Shown: positions 9,164 to 19,062, counted from the stretch's first letter. The stretch is 64,000 bases of DNA from JAJNBA01 sp963842295 (GCA_963842295.1 CAWJFY010000004.1:1-64000); one strand, 5' to 3'. Numbers and translations are program-made. Notes: generated by a model not told the origin, from the sequence alone.

Positions 9164-10906
9164 TCAGCCCAGGCCCATCCCTTCAGCCGAGCCCGAGGGT
9201 TCTGGATCCGGAAGCCGCGACATGCGGAACGAGTTGATCAACCCGATCAGCGCCGCGAGGAGGGGGATCATCAGCGCCACCTGGAGAGCGAAGGGTCGCG
9301 CCTCGGTGTTGATGCGGATGATCTCGTCCTGGATCACCTCAGGCTGGCCGGCCAGGACCTCCTCCAGCTGCGCGTTGCTCATCAGCTCGGCGTCGTCCTC
9401 CAGGGCCGTGGCGACCTGCTGCTGCTCGGCCGGCGCGAGCACGGTGCTCGACTCCGCCAGGTCGGTGAACCTGAGTGAGAGTGTCGCGAGCATCATCGCG
9501 CCTGCGAACGCGAGCCCGAACGAGAGTCCGAACGAGCCCGCGGCCGAGTTGACGCCCGCGGCCTCGCTCACGCGCTCCTCCGAGATCGGGGACAGCGTGT
9601 AGTTGTTGAGCTGCGACACCAAGAGCCCCAGGCCGCACCCCGCGATGACCAGCGGGATCAGGAGAGCCCAGCCCGAGTCGGCGCGCGGCACGACCGGGAG
9701 CAACGCGGCGACCCCCACCGTGAGGAGGAAGAACCCCGCTCGGATGATGCTGCTCGGGCGCCTGGCTCCCGCTCGTTTGCCGGCCAGCAGCGCGACGGCG
9801 AACATGCTCAACGAGAGTGGCGCGATCGAGAGCCCCGAGCCCATCGCGCTGTACTCAAGCACCATCTGGAGGAAGATCGGGAGGGCGATCATCAATCCAC
9901 CCAGCGAGATCTGCTGCACCATCTGCCCGGAGATCCCCAGCCGGAAGATCTTGGAGGCGAACAGTCCCGCGTCGATCAGGGCCGGCTTCCCTTCTCGTTT
10001 GCGTCGCGCGAGCCACCAGATCAGCAGCGACATCGCGACCGCGCCGACCACGAGGAGCGCGCCCACCGCCTCGCCGCCCTCCTGCCACACGAGGATGCTG
10101 AGCACGATGCCGCCCATCGCGAAGACCGAGAAGATCGCGCCGACCACGTCGACGCGGCGATCCCCGGTGTACGGTGCGTCGCGGACGAGTCTGATCTGGG
10201 ACAACACGACCGCGATGATCAGGACCTCGAGGGCGAACCCCACGCGCCACGACAGGTACGTGGTGATGAAGCCCCCGATCAGCGGTCCGACGGCGGCGGC
10301 GATCGCGGCAGATGCCCCGACCAGCGCGTACGCCCTCCGCTGCGCCGCCCCTTCGAAGTTGCCGTGGATCAGCGACTGCATCGACGGGAGCAGCAGCGAG
10401 GCCCCGATCCCCCCGATCACGGCCCAGAAGATGACGACCGCCGTCAGGCCCTGGGCGAGCGTCATCGCCAGGGCGCCGATCGCGTAACCGAGCAGCCCGA
10501 GCACGTACGCCTTTTTGCGCCCGATCAGGTCGCCGACCTTGCTGCCGATCAGGATGAACGCGGCGGACACCAGCGCCTCCAGCGCGATCGTCGACTGAAC
10601 CCCGCTGACCGTCGTGTCCAGATCACGGACGACGGCGGAGATCGAGACATTCATCAGCGACGTGTCGACGACGAGCACGAACATCGCCATCGCCAAGAGG
10701 AGGGCGAGGCGCTGACTGCCGCCTCCCGTGTCCACGTGCGAAGCGGAGCTCGCTCCTTCGGCCATCGCGGGACCATGATGGTGGTGTGGCCCCACCGCTG
10801 CAACCACCGAGCGGCCCGGGCTTCGCGTGTCCCCGGAGGTATCCCGTACGCCGACGTCGAGCGGCACCTGGCGGCGGCGAGGGCCCGCGACTGACAGGCC
10901 TTGCAT
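9164..10906 (-). CDS. MFS drug/metabolite exporter, DHA2 (14-helix) type
   Basis: Major-facilitator transporter. The motif VVDTSLMNVSI in helix 1 and GSKVGDLIGRKKAY in the helix 2-3 loop (motif A) are clear, and QEEXX-like charged stretches are confined to the C-terminal extramembrane part. The ATG at 10906 has a good SD (GAGGGG) and gives 580 residues with a polar 47-residue N-terminal extension containing four His. A shorter start at 10765 would begin just before the first helix but lacks an SD. The substrate is unknown. Its stop faces the permease stop with 13 bases between. Confidence 0.85.
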   Translation of the reverse strand: MQGLSVAGPRRRQVPLDVGVRDTSGDTRSPGRSVVAAVGPHHHHGPAMAEGASSASHVDTGGGSQRLALLLAMAMFVLVVDTSLMNVSISAVVRDLDTTVSGVQSTIALEALVSAAFILIGSKVGDLIGRKKAYVLGLLGYAIGALAMTLAQGLTAVVIFWAVIGGIGASLLLPSMQSLIHGNFEGAAQRRAYALVGASAAIAAAVGPLIGGFITTYLSWRVGFALEVLIIAVVLSQIRLVRDAPYTGDRRVDVVGAIFSVFAMGGIVLSILVWQEGGEAVGALLVVGAVAMSLLIWWLARRKREGKPALIDAGLFASKIFRLGISGQMVQQISLGGLMIALPIFLQMVLEYSAMGSGLSIAPLSLSMFAVALLAGKRAGARRPSSIIRAGFFLLTVGVAALLPVVPRADSGWALLIPLVIAGCGLGLLVSQLNNYTLSPISEERVSEAAGVNSAAGSFGLSFGLAFAGAMMLATLSLRFTDLAESSTVLAPAEQQQVATALEDDAELMSNAQLEEVLAGQPEVIQDEIIRINTEARPFALQVALMIPLLAALIGLINSFRMSRLPDPEPSGSAEGMGLG

Positions 10907-10933
10907 CGTGACCCCTCGAAGAGGTCCAGTTCG

Positions 10934-11611
10934 TCAGGCTGAGAGGCCGGCGATCGCGTCGCCGATCAGCTTGGCTGCGAACACGAGGAACAGGACGGCC
11001 ATGATCGCTGCGTTGTTGTGCGACATCCAGGTCTTCGTGTGGTCGAGCATCTCGCGTGAACGCTCGCCGAGCGCGAGCGACAAGACGACGGGGGTCCCCA
11101 CCCCGAGGGATGCGATCACGACGAAGATCAGCAGCACGATCGCCTCCTCGCCACTCGGGATGCCGGTGGCGGCGATCGCCGTGGCTCCCGCGACGGTCAG
11201 GAGCAGGTTCTTCGGGTTGGCCGCCGACAGGAGGATCCCGACACCAGCGGCTTTCGCTGGTGTGAATCGATCCAGGGCCTGCATCCACCGCGGTGTGGGT
11301 GCTTCCTCGTCTCCACGCGGACGGGATCGCCACTGTTTGATCGCTCCGGTGAGGAGCAACGCACCCAGAACGAGCTCGAGCCAGCTCACCCAGGTGGCGG
11401 GCTCACCGCCCTCCGTCGCGTCGGCCCCACCTGCGACGAGCAGGACGATCGTTCCCACGAGCCCGACACCCACGAGCCATCCGAGCAGGAACGCCACGCC
11501 GTTCGTCCGACCGCGGGCGGTGACCAGCATCAGGACGACCGCCACGATCGGCATTGGGCTGATCGCGACGCCGACCGCCGCCGGCAGCATCTGCCCGATC
11601 GCTTCTCCCAT
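10934..11611 (-). CDS. GAP-family (LysE-like fold) membrane protein
   Basis: Six-helix membrane protein of about 225 residues with the pattern of the GAP/Sap family, which is related to LysE exporters: VGVAISPMPIVAVVLML in helix 1 and SAANPKNLLL in the central re-entrant region. Mycobacterial relatives are linked to export of lipid or small molecules. The ATG at 11611 follows GGAGG, and an adjacent GTG at 11614 is possible. It lies 30 bases downstream of sulP and likely belongs to its transcript. Confidence 0.75.
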   Translation of the reverse strand: MGEAIGQMLPAAVGVAISPMPIVAVVLMLVTARGRTNGVAFLLGWLVGVGLVGTIVLLVAGGADATEGGEPATWVSWLELVLGALLLTGAIKQWRSRPRGDEEAPTPRWMQALDRFTPAKAAGVGILLSAANPKNLLLTVAGATAIAATGIPSGEEAIVLLIFVVIASLGVGTPVVLSLALGERSREMLDHTKTWMSHNNAAIMAVLFLVFAAKLIGDAIAGLSA

Positions 11612-11641
11612 CACGCCTCCTTCAGGTTCAGATCTGGCGCC

Positions 11642-13288
11642 TCACACATTCTTGAGGAAGGCGTCCACCGCAGCCGCGATAGTGGGATGCACACGCCCTC
11701 GCTCCACGGCGCTGTCCCATCGCTCCGACCGACGGGCGAGTCCCAGCACGCGCTCCGTCAGGGCCGCCATCCACAGCTCTACTCCGGAGGTCTCGAGGCG
11801 GTCGATTCGCTCGGCGAGCACTGAAGCCGCAGTCGTGTCCGCGTCCGAGATAGCCGAACAATCGAGCAGCAAGACCCGAGGCCGCGGATCTGCGTCGTGC
11901 ACATGAAGCGCGAGCCGGTCGATGACCCGCTGCGCGTTCCCGAAGTACAACGGAGACTCGATCCGCAAGATCAACAAGCCCGGTATCCGTTCGTCGTTCG
12001 GGTGATCGGCTTCGTTGCGGAACACATCGGTGCCCGGCTGTCTCGAGAGGACGACGATAGAAGGATGGTTCAGGTCCCAGAGCAGGGTGAGGAGCGAGAC
12101 CACGACCCCGACGAGGATCCCCTGGAGCGTGCCCAAGACGAGGACGGCGGCGAGCGTCACGAGAGCGAACACCCAATCCTCAACTCGAAGGCGACGGACC
12201 GCCCGGGCCTCGTCCCTGGACAGGAGGCCGGCCGCCGCGACCAGCACGATCCCTCCGAGAGCCGCCTCGGGGATGTACCGGATCAGCGGCGCGAGCGCGA
12301 TCAGAACGAGCGCCACCACTCCGGCGGTCGCAAGCTCCGCCAATTGGGTGCGAGCGCCGGCTCCGTCGTTGACCGCGGTCTGCGAAAGCCCTCCTCCTGC
12401 GGGGAAGGCGCCGAAGAACCCGCCACCCACATTGGCTGCTCCGAGGGCGATCAACTCACGGTCGGGATCGACCGGCGGGTCGTCGCCCCGCCGGAACGCT
12501 CGCGCGGACGCGATCGACTCGACGAACGCGATCAGCGCGACGCCGGCGGCCGCCGGCAGGAGCGGTCCTGCGAGGTCCAGCGTCGGCAACTCTGGCGCCG
12601 GCAACCCAGCCGGGACCGGCGCGACGGTCGCGACGCCGCGTGCCGCGAGGTTCGTGAGTCCGATCAGCAGCGTGGCGCCGACGAGGACGAGGAGCGGGCC
12701 GGGAAGCGCAGGCGCGACTCGTCGGATCACGATGAGCGCGACGACCACACCGGTCGCCAACGCGAGGGTCGGGACACTGATGTCACCGAGTTGCTGCAAG
12801 GCCGAGAACACCTTCGGGAAGAACGTGTCGCCCTGGACGTCCACGCCGAGCACCTTGCCGAGCTGGCTGGCTGCGATCGAGAGCCCCATCCCGATCTTGA
12901 ACCCAACCAGCACCGGACGGGAGATGAAGTCGGAGACGAAACCGAGTCGGAGCACGCCGGCCACGACGAGGAGCCCCCCGACCTCGAGAGCGAGCAGACT
13001 CGCGACCAAGCCCGGATCGCTGCCCTTCGGAGCCGATGCGATCGCCGTGGCGGTGAGCAGAGAGATCGTCGAGGTGGTGCTCACGCTCAGGGGGCGGGAC
13101 GTCCCCAGGAGCGCGTAGAGCGCCATCGGCACGAGCGCGCAGTAGAGGCCGGCTTGGACCGGAAGCCCGGCGACCCCCGCGTAGGCCATGGCCTGGGGGA
13201 TCACGACCGCGGCCGTCGCCGCCCCCGCGAGCAGGTCGGGGCGAAGCCAGGCGGGGCGATAGCCACGGAGCCAGCCGGCGATCGGCAC
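11642..13288 (-). CDS. SulP-family sulfate/anion transporter with STAS domain
   Basis: Secondary anion transporter of 548 residues. The membrane domain (about 1-420) starts with AGAATAAVVIPQAMAYA, the SulP signature helix, and contains FPAGGGLSQTAVN. A C-terminal STAS domain (about 440-540) has the VLLLDCSAISDAD strand-loop. The GTG start at 13288 lies only six bases after TAGCCT (13300-13295), so the mRNA is predicted to be leaderless. That hexamer is 22 bases from the dyad box at 13323-13339, which is shared with the divergent sulfatase operon. Sulfate or another oxyanion is the probable substrate. Confidence 0.9.
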   Translation of the reverse strand: MPIAGWLRGYRPAWLRPDLLAGAATAAVVIPQAMAYAGVAGLPVQAGLYCALVPMALYALLGTSRPLSVSTTSTISLLTATAIASAPKGSDPGLVASLLALEVGGLLVVAGVLRLGFVSDFISRPVLVGFKIGMGLSIAASQLGKVLGVDVQGDTFFPKVFSALQQLGDISVPTLALATGVVVALIVIRRVAPALPGPLLVLVGATLLIGLTNLAARGVATVAPVPAGLPAPELPTLDLAGPLLPAAAGVALIAFVESIASARAFRRGDDPPVDPDRELIALGAANVGGGFFGAFPAGGGLSQTAVNDGAGARTQLAELATAGVVALVLIALAPLIRYIPEAALGGIVLVAAAGLLSRDEARAVRRLRVEDWVFALVTLAAVLVLGTLQGILVGVVVSLLTLLWDLNHPSIVVLSRQPGTDVFRNEADHPNDERIPGLLILRIESPLYFGNAQRVIDRLALHVHDADPRPRVLLLDCSAISDADTTAASVLAERIDRLETSGVELWMAALTERVLGLARRSERWDSAVERGRVHPTIAAAVDAFLKNV

Positions 13289-13322
13289 GGGCGGAGGCTA
13301 GCGCACCCCACACGACAGGGAT

Positions 13323-13339
13323 TCATCCGAACCGGATGA
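13323..13339. promoter_or_regulatory. Dyad operator box shared by sulP (-) and the sulfatase operon (+)
   Basis: TCATCC-gaacc-GGATGA, an exact match to the consensus and near-symmetrical. To the left, TAGCCT (13300-13295, minus strand) lies 22 bases away. To the right, TTGCAT (13362-13367) lies 22 bases away; a stronger-looking TAGCCT at 13378-13383 is 38 away. This is the only box in the window that clearly serves two promoters from one site. Confidence 0.8.
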
Positions 13340-13435
13340 GGTCATCGCGACGCAACGCTGCTTGCATCAAGCGCGGCTAGCCTCTCGAGGAGGTGGCTTC
13401 GCTGACGGCCGCAGTAGAAGGGGAGGGGACGAAGG

Positions 13436-15778
13436 ATGACGAAGCCGTTCAAGGGGACGATCAACGTCGATGATCGGGACTCGACCCCGGACTGGGAGCC
13501 CTATCTTCAGCCGGTGGCACCCGAGGGCGCGCCCAGCGTCCTGTACATCGTGTTGGACGATGTGGGCTTCTCGGCGATGGAGCCGTGGGGCGGGCTGATC
13601 GAGACCCCGAACATCAAGGAGCTGGCAGCGTCCGGGCTCACGTACACGAACTGGCACACGACGGCGTTGTGCTCGCCGACGCGATCCTCCTTGCTCACCG
13701 GTCGGAACCACACCACCAACGGCATGGCTTGCATCGCGGAAGCCACCAGTGGGTTCCCGAATTCGAACGGCCACATCCCTTTCGAGTGCGCCACGATCGG
13801 TGAGGTGCTCGGCGAGCGCGGCTGGAACACCTACATGCTCGGCAAGTGGCATCTCGTCGCGGCCGACGAGATGAACTTGGCCTCGACCAAGCGCAACTGG
13901 CCGATCGGACGAGGCTTCGAGCGTTACTACGGGTTCCTCGGCGGCGAGACGAACCAGTGGTATCCGGATTTGATCTACGACAATCACCCAGTCGAGCAGC
14001 CGTCGTGGCCCGAAGATGGCTATCACCTCACCACCGATCTCACCGACAAGGCGATCGAGTTCATCAAGGACACGAAGGCGATCACCCCGGATAAGCCCTT
14101 CTTCATGTACTTCTGTCCCGGCGCCTGTCACGCTCCGCATCACGCCCCCAAGGAGTGGATCGAGAAGTATGAGGGCAAGTTCGACATGGGCTACGAGAAG
14201 TACCGCGAGCTCGTGTTCGAGCGGCAGAAGCAACTAGGGATCTTTCCCCCCGATGCCGAGCTCACACCTCTGAACCCGTACGCGGAAGAGACGAGCGTTG
14301 ACGGGAAGCCGTGGAATCCCGTCGACGTCGTCCGACCTTGGGACGCGCTCTCCGACGACGAGAAGCGCCTCTTCTCGCGCATGGCGGAGGTCTACGCGGG
14401 GTTCCTCAGTCACGCGGATCACGAGATCGGTCGGTTGCTCGACTTCCTCGAGCAGTCCGGTCAACTGGAGAACACGATCGTCGTACTCGTCTCCGACAAC
14501 GGGGCCAGTGGCGAGGGCGGACCGAACGGTTCAGTCAACGAGAACAAGTTCTTCAATGGGATCCCCGACAGGATCGAAGACAACATGAAGTACCTCGACG
14601 ATCTCGGGTCGCCGGCCACGTACAACCACTATCCGGTCGGATGGGCCTGGGCGTTCAACACGCCGTTCAAGATGTGGAAGCGCTACAACTTCGAGGGCGG
14701 CGTCGCCGACCCCATGGTCGTTTCGTGGCGCAAGGGCATCAATGCCAAAGGCGAGCTCCGGCACCAATTCCTGCATGCCACGGACATCGTGCCGACCATG
14801 TACGACCTGCTCGGGATCGAGATGCCCGAGGTCGTCAAGGGCTACCCGCAGATCCCTCTCGAGGGCGTGAGCTTCCGGTCCACGTTCGAGAGCGACGACG
14901 TCCCGACACCGAAAGGGTCCGGCTTCTTCTCGATGCTCGGTTCGCGGGCGGTCTGGCACAAGGGATGGAAGGCGGTGAGCGTCCACCCGACGATCAGCGG
15001 TTGGGGTCACTTCGACAGGGATCGCTGGGAGCTCTACAACACCGAGGAGGATCCGACCGAGAGCCGGGACCTCGCGGCGCAGGAACCGGTGAAGCTCCAG
15101 GAGATGATCAACCATTGGTTCCACTTGGCGGGCATGTACAACGGCCTCCCGCTCCTGGATAAGACGGCTGTGGAAGTCCTCGCCGATCCCGATCGGCCGC
15201 AGGTTGCGCCTCCGAGGGACCATTACATCTACTACCCGGGAGTGGCGGAGGTGCCGGAGTCCGCGGCCGTCAATGTCCGCAACCGTAGTTACAGCATCGC
15301 CGCAGAGGTCAACGTGGAGTCCCCGGACGCCCAAGGGGTGTTGTTCTCGCACGGTGCGCGCTTCGGTGGTCACTCCCTGTACGTGAAGGACGGGAAGCTG
15401 AAGTACGTGTACAACTTCGTCGGGGACAACGAGCAGATGATCGAGTCGACCAAAGAGATCCCGACCGGCAAGGTGATCCTGTCCGCGGCGTTCGAACGCG
15501 AAGGCGACGCCATGCCGACGACGGGAACGCTCTCGCTCTTCATCGGCGACGAGAAGGTTGGCGAGGGCAGGATCATGACGCAGCCCGGGAACTTCTCGCT
15601 GGTCGGGGAGGGCCTCAACGTGGGCAAGGACCCGGGGGAGGCGGTGACCGAGGACTACTCGGGAGAGAGGCCGTTCGCGTTCTCCGGGGGGACGATCGAG
15701 GAGGTTATCGTCGACGTGTCCGGAGCCCCGTTCGTCGACCTCGAACGGGAGGCCGTGGCGATCTTCGCCCGTGAATAG
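13436..15778 (+). CDS. Arylsulfatase-family sulfohydrolase with C-terminal jelly-roll-like domain
   Basis: Alkaline-phosphatase-superfamily sulfatase of 780 residues. The metal-binding IVLDDVGF lies near residues 39-46. The maturation motif CSPTR has Cys79, the residue converted to formylglycine, followed by SSLLTGRNH. FFMYFCPGACHAPHH and VVLVSDNGASGEGG are further active-site stretches. Residues beyond about 620 form a separate beta-rich domain (SYSIAAEVNVESPDAQGVL) resembling a concanavalin-like fold. No signal peptide is visible, so it probably acts in the cytosol. It is co-transcribed with its own activating enzyme and sits opposite a sulfate transporter. The substrate is unknown. Confidence 0.92.
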   Translation: MTKPFKGTINVDDRDSTPDWEPYLQPVAPEGAPSVLYIVLDDVGFSAMEPWGGLIETPNIKELAASGLTYTNWHTTALCSPTRSSLLTGRNHTTNGMACIAEATSGFPNSNGHIPFECATIGEVLGERGWNTYMLGKWHLVAADEMNLASTKRNWPIGRGFERYYGFLGGETNQWYPDLIYDNHPVEQPSWPEDGYHLTTDLTDKAIEFIKDTKAITPDKPFFMYFCPGACHAPHHAPKEWIEKYEGKFDMGYEKYRELVFERQKQLGIFPPDAELTPLNPYAEETSVDGKPWNPVDVVRPWDALSDDEKRLFSRMAEVYAGFLSHADHEIGRLLDFLEQSGQLENTIVVLVSDNGASGEGGPNGSVNENKFFNGIPDRIEDNMKYLDDLGSPATYNHYPVGWAWAFNTPFKMWKRYNFEGGVADPMVVSWRKGINAKGELRHQFLHATDIVPTMYDLLGIEMPEVVKGYPQIPLEGVSFRSTFESDDVPTPKGSGFFSMLGSRAVWHKGWKAVSVHPTISGWGHFDRDRWELYNTEEDPTESRDLAAQEPVKLQEMINHWFHLAGMYNGLPLLDKTAVEVLADPDRPQVAPPRDHYIYYPGVAEVPESAAVNVRNRSYSIAAEVNVESPDAQGVLFSHGARFGGHSLYVKDGKLKYVYNFVGDNEQMIESTKEIPTGKVILSAAFEREGDAMPTTGTLSLFIGDEKVGEGRIMTQPGNFSLVGEGLNVGKDPGEAVTEDYSGERPFAFSGGTIEEVIVDVSGAPFVDLEREAVAIFARE

Positions 15779-15816
15779 ACTCGCATGTCGCGAGGAGTGC
15801 ACGGAGGATTTCGACG

Positions 15817-16812
15817 ATGAGCGGTAGCACGAGCGACGCGACCACGGATGCCGGCAACGAGCGGCGATCTGATGCGTTACCCGCGAAGGACATGAGGTGG
15901 ATCCCCGGTGGCATGTTCCGGATGGGGTCCGAGCACTTCTACCCGGAGGAGCGTCCGGTGCACGAGGTCGGTGTCGACGGATTCTGGATCGATGAGCACA
16001 CCGTGACGGTCGCCGAGTTCCGGCGGTTCGTGAAGGCAACGGGATACGCGACGCTCGCAGAGCGACCGCTCGACGCCCAGCAGTATCCGGATGCCGACCC
16101 CGCGTTGCTGATACCGGGCGCGCTGGTATTCCGGAAGGCGACGGCACCGGTCGATCTGCGCGACTACCGCAACTGGTGGGAGTACGTGCCGGGTGCCACG
16201 TGGATGCACCCGGAAGGTCCGGGCAGCACCCTGCATGGGCGCGATCGGCATCCGGTGAGCCAGGTCGCCTACGAGGACGCCGAGGCGTACGCCACGTGGG
16301 TCGGCAAGGACCTGCCGACCGAAGCCGAATGGGAGTTCGCGGCGCGCGGCGGGCTCGAGGGGAAGACGTTCGTGTGGGGGGACGAGTTCGCTCCCAAGGA
16401 CAAGATGATGGCCAACACGTGGCAGGGGGAGTTCCCCTGGCAGAACCTCCTCCTCGACAGGTACGAGGGAACGTCGCCGGTCGGGACGTTCCCGCCGAAC
16501 GGCTACGGCCTCTACGACATGGCCGGCAACGTCTGGGAATGGACCAGCGACTTCTACTCCACGCACCCGGACGAGGTGGAGTCCCCATGTTGCGCGCCGC
16601 GGAACCCGAGGGTGACGTCGCCCGACGGGAGCCATATGTCCGACGAGGCGGGCGCGAGCATCCCGCGCCGGGTGACCAAGGGTGGATCGCACCTGTGCGC
16701 TCCGAACTACTGCCTGCGCTACCGGCCGGCAGCGCGCCAGGGGGAAGCCGTGGACACCTCCACGGGTCACATCGGCTTCCGCTGCGTGATCCGGGTGCCC
16801 GCGGAGTCTTAG
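15817..16812 (+). CDS. Formylglycine-generating enzyme (sulfatase-modifying factor)
   Basis: Copper-dependent oxidase family of 331 residues that turns the sulfatase active-site Cys into formylglycine. The domain runs from about residue 25 (MRWIPGGMFRMGSE) to the end. GYGLYDMAGNVWEWTSDFY, the paired active-site cysteines in HLCAPNYCLRYRP (Cys294, Cys299) and TSTGHIGFRCV are all present. It starts 39 bases after the sulfatase stop. No signal peptide is seen, consistent with maturation in the cytosol. Its stop codon overlaps that of the convergent gene at 16809. Confidence 0.95.
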   Translation: MSGSTSDATTDAGNERRSDALPAKDMRWIPGGMFRMGSEHFYPEERPVHEVGVDGFWIDEHTVTVAEFRRFVKATGYATLAERPLDAQQYPDADPALLIPGALVFRKATAPVDLRDYRNWWEYVPGATWMHPEGPGSTLHGRDRHPVSQVAYEDAEAYATWVGKDLPTEAEWEFAARGGLEGKTFVWGDEFAPKDKMMANTWQGEFPWQNLLLDRYEGTSPVGTFPPNGYGLYDMAGNVWEWTSDFYSTHPDEVESPCCAPRNPRVTSPDGSHMSDEAGASIPRRVTKGGSHLCAPNYCLRYRPAARQGEAVDTSTGHIGFRCVIRVPAES

Positions 16813-18461
16813 GTCAGACCTGCCCGCACGGAGTCCACGAGCATCGCGGCCAGCACGAGCACTCCCGTGCCGACGGCCGCTGTGAGCGCGGCTCGGCGTG
16901 GGCTCCATCGCTGGATCGAGACCGGCTCGCGAGCGGGCGCCAGCTCTTTGAACCGGTCGATCAGTGGACGCCCGTCGGCCTTCAGCTTCTCCGACAGCTC
17001 CGTCGGGATCGCGAGCCCCACCGCGCTTGCGAATCCCTCGGCGATCTCGTCGGGAGTGAAGACCGACGTCGCTCGCACGTACACCCGGTCCGCATCGGTG
17101 CGCAACGCGAGGCAGAGCATCATGTTCGCCAGATCGACGGCCTGGCGCCACGGCGACGGCCGCACCTCCAGAGCCGAGACATCCACGAGCTGCAGGTGAC
17201 CCCCGACCACCAGGAGGTTCGCGGGCTTCAGATCCCGGTGGGCGAACCCCGCGTGCCAGAGACGCCGAACGAGTTCGAGGCCCCCGTCGATCACTGTGTC
17301 ATCCACGTCGGAGTCGCTGAGGTTCCGGCCTCCCTCGAAGAACTGCGTGACGAGCATGTACTCGCGGTTCGGGGTCAGCTCGACGACTCCGTAGGTTCGC
17401 GCGACGCCGACCCCCGCGTCGCGGAGCGAACGAAGCGCGTAGTCCTCGTAGGTCACCAGGCGCCGCACCGAGCCCATCGGCGTCTCGTCCTCCAGCTGGC
17501 CGTACAGGACCTCCCGGACCACGCGATACCAGCGGTCGGCGCGCGCGTGGCTGGTCGAATACACCTTGGCGAACACCCGCGTACCGTCGTCCAGGGTCAT
17601 CCGTAGCGGTGAGGAGCCGCCGGAGCCCTCGAGGCCGAACGGTTCGACGTTCGTCACGGTCAACCCAAGCTGGTCTCGCATCGCCCGAACGATCGCCTCC
17701 CCGCGCTCGCCGCCGAGGTCGAGATGAGCGGCGTTCCCCCCACGCTGCAGCGTCACTGGGAACACGTCCTCCGGCACGAACGCCCGGAACGCCGCCCCGG
17801 CGAGGACGGTGGCGAACAACCACGAGAAGGCCATGGGGATGAAGTAGTCGGTCGCCAGGATCAGCTCGGCAAACACGACCAGGAGGAGCGCCCCATGGAC
17901 GATCCACGACGCCGTTCGCCGAGCGGCTCCTCGTGGGACGAGCACGAGCGAGATACCGACCAACGTGATCGCGAGTGCCGCGATCGACAGGGACGGGAAC
18001 GCGTACGTTCCTGCTTCGGCGAGCACGGTCACGTCAGGGGACTCCAGCGCCACGTGGAGCGCCCGGGCCACAACCCAGTCCGTGACCACGAAAGTCGCGA
18101 GGAACACCACGAGGTGCCGGAAGCGCCCGAGGACCGCGAGCGCGAGGACCGTTCCCCATCGCAAGACCATGATCAACGGGACGGCGATGAGGAGGTCCAC
18201 GACCTTCGCGACGTCGACGAGCGTCGGCGTTCGCAGATCGGCCGCGGCGTCGGTGACCGCTCGATCGAGGCCGGTCACGGCATCCGTCGCCTCGCCGATC
18301 GTCAGGATGACCCCAAGGAGCACGACGCCGAGCAGGCCCCATGCCCACCGCTGCCAGCCGATCCCGCGCACGAGCGGCGGCGGCTCACCGGAAGGGCGAC
18401 GGCGGCGACGTGTCTCTTCGGCCACCCCCGAGAGCATGCCGTCCTCAGCCATCACGGGCAC
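16809..18461 (-). CDS. Membrane protein fused to a protein-kinase-like domain
   Basis: 550 residues. The N-terminal half (about 35-225) has six or more hydrophobic helices. The C-terminal half (about 240-500) is a lipopolysaccharide-kinase/RIO-like domain with TRVFAKVYS (possible nucleotide-binding Lys) and the catalytic loop HRDLKPANLL, followed by a metal-site region reading LVDVSALE instead of DFG. A last hydrophobic helix closes the protein. The GTG start at 18461 overlaps the PAP2 gene by 17 bases, so the two are probably translationally coupled. The architecture recalls the MprF-like protein at 47528-49955, but here the catalytic HRD is intact. A substrate in cell-envelope lipid metabolism is possible. 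Confidence 0.7.
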   Translation of the reverse strand: MPVMAEDGMLSGVAEETRRRRRPSGEPPPLVRGIGWQRWAWGLLGVVLLGVILTIGEATDAVTGLDRAVTDAAADLRTPTLVDVAKVVDLLIAVPLIMVLRWGTVLALAVLGRFRHLVVFLATFVVTDWVVARALHVALESPDVTVLAEAGTYAFPSLSIAALAITLVGISLVLVPRGAARRTASWIVHGALLLVVFAELILATDYFIPMAFSWLFATVLAGAAFRAFVPEDVFPVTLQRGGNAAHLDLGGERGEAIVRAMRDQLGLTVTNVEPFGLEGSGGSSPLRMTLDDGTRVFAKVYSTSHARADRWYRVVREVLYGQLEDETPMGSVRRLVTYEDYALRSLRDAGVGVARTYGVVELTPNREYMLVTQFFEGGRNLSDSDVDDTVIDGGLELVRRLWHAGFAHRDLKPANLLVVGGHLQLVDVSALEVRPSPWRQAVDLANMMLCLALRTDADRVYVRATSVFTPDEIAEGFASAVGLAIPTELSEKLKADGRPLIDRFKELAPAREPVSIQRWSPRRAALTAAVGTGVLVLAAMLVDSVRAGLT

Positions 18462-19047
18462 GGTACCCCTGAGCCGGCACGAGCGCGGAGATCATCATGC
18501 CGAGCCCCGCACCGCCGACCACATCGTGAGGAAGGTGGGCACCGACGTACATCCGCCCGGATCCGGTGATCCCGGCGACCGCGAGCAACAGCGGTCGAGC
18601 CCAACGCGGCACCGCTTCGCTACCGACGCAGACCAAGGTGGTTGCGACCGCCATGTGCCCCGAGGCCCAACCCAGGTCGCCCGTGATCCCTTCGCGAACC
18701 CGCACGTCGTCGAGCACGGCATTGGGTCGGGCCCTTCCGGCGAGCGGCTTCACCGCCTTCGCGCCGAGCCAGGCGGCGGTCCCTGAGGCGAGGAGCGAGG
18801 CCGCCAGACGACGGCGACCCGCCAGGACCGCGACGGCAGAGACGGCCGGGACCGCCGCGAACGTCCCGGCCTGCATGATGGCGCGGACGGGGATGCGAAG
18901 CTGATCGCTGGCCCCGTTCACGCCACGGAATATCCGCTCTTCGTACGCGGGGAGCCGTCCACCCTTCGCCTCCAGGAAGCTGACCAGGAACAGGGCGCTG
19001 CCGAATCCGAATCGGAGGGCGTGACGAGGGCTCGAGAACATCCGCAT
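18445..19047 (-). CDS. PAP2-family lipid phosphatase
   Basis: Membrane phosphatase of 200 residues. All three catalytic motifs are visible: KPLAGRARP (KX6RP), GWASGHM (PSGH-type) and GRMYVGAHLPHDVVGG (SRX5HX3D). It could dephosphorylate undecaprenyl pyrophosphate, phosphatidylglycerol phosphate or a similar lipid. It lies 15 bases after the DUF1622 gene and overlaps the downstream kinase fusion. No strong SD is seen; a second ATG two codons later (19041) is an alternative start. Confidence 0.88.
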   Translation of the reverse strand: MRMFSSPRHALRFGFGSALFLVSFLEAKGGRLPAYEERIFRGVNGASDQLRIPVRAIMQAGTFAAVPAVSAVAVLAGRRRLAASLLASGTAAWLGAKAVKPLAGRARPNAVLDDVRVREGITGDLGWASGHMAVATTLVCVGSEAVPRWARPLLLAVAGITGSGRMYVGAHLPHDVVGGAGLGMMISALVPAQGYRARDG

Positions 19048-19062
19048 TCGACTTGAGATACC

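Noticed and set aside
14531..16588. A 685-codon minus-strand frame over the sulfatase and FGE
   Set aside because: Same shadow effect; its composition is Arg/Pro-rich and the plus strand genes are unambiguous.
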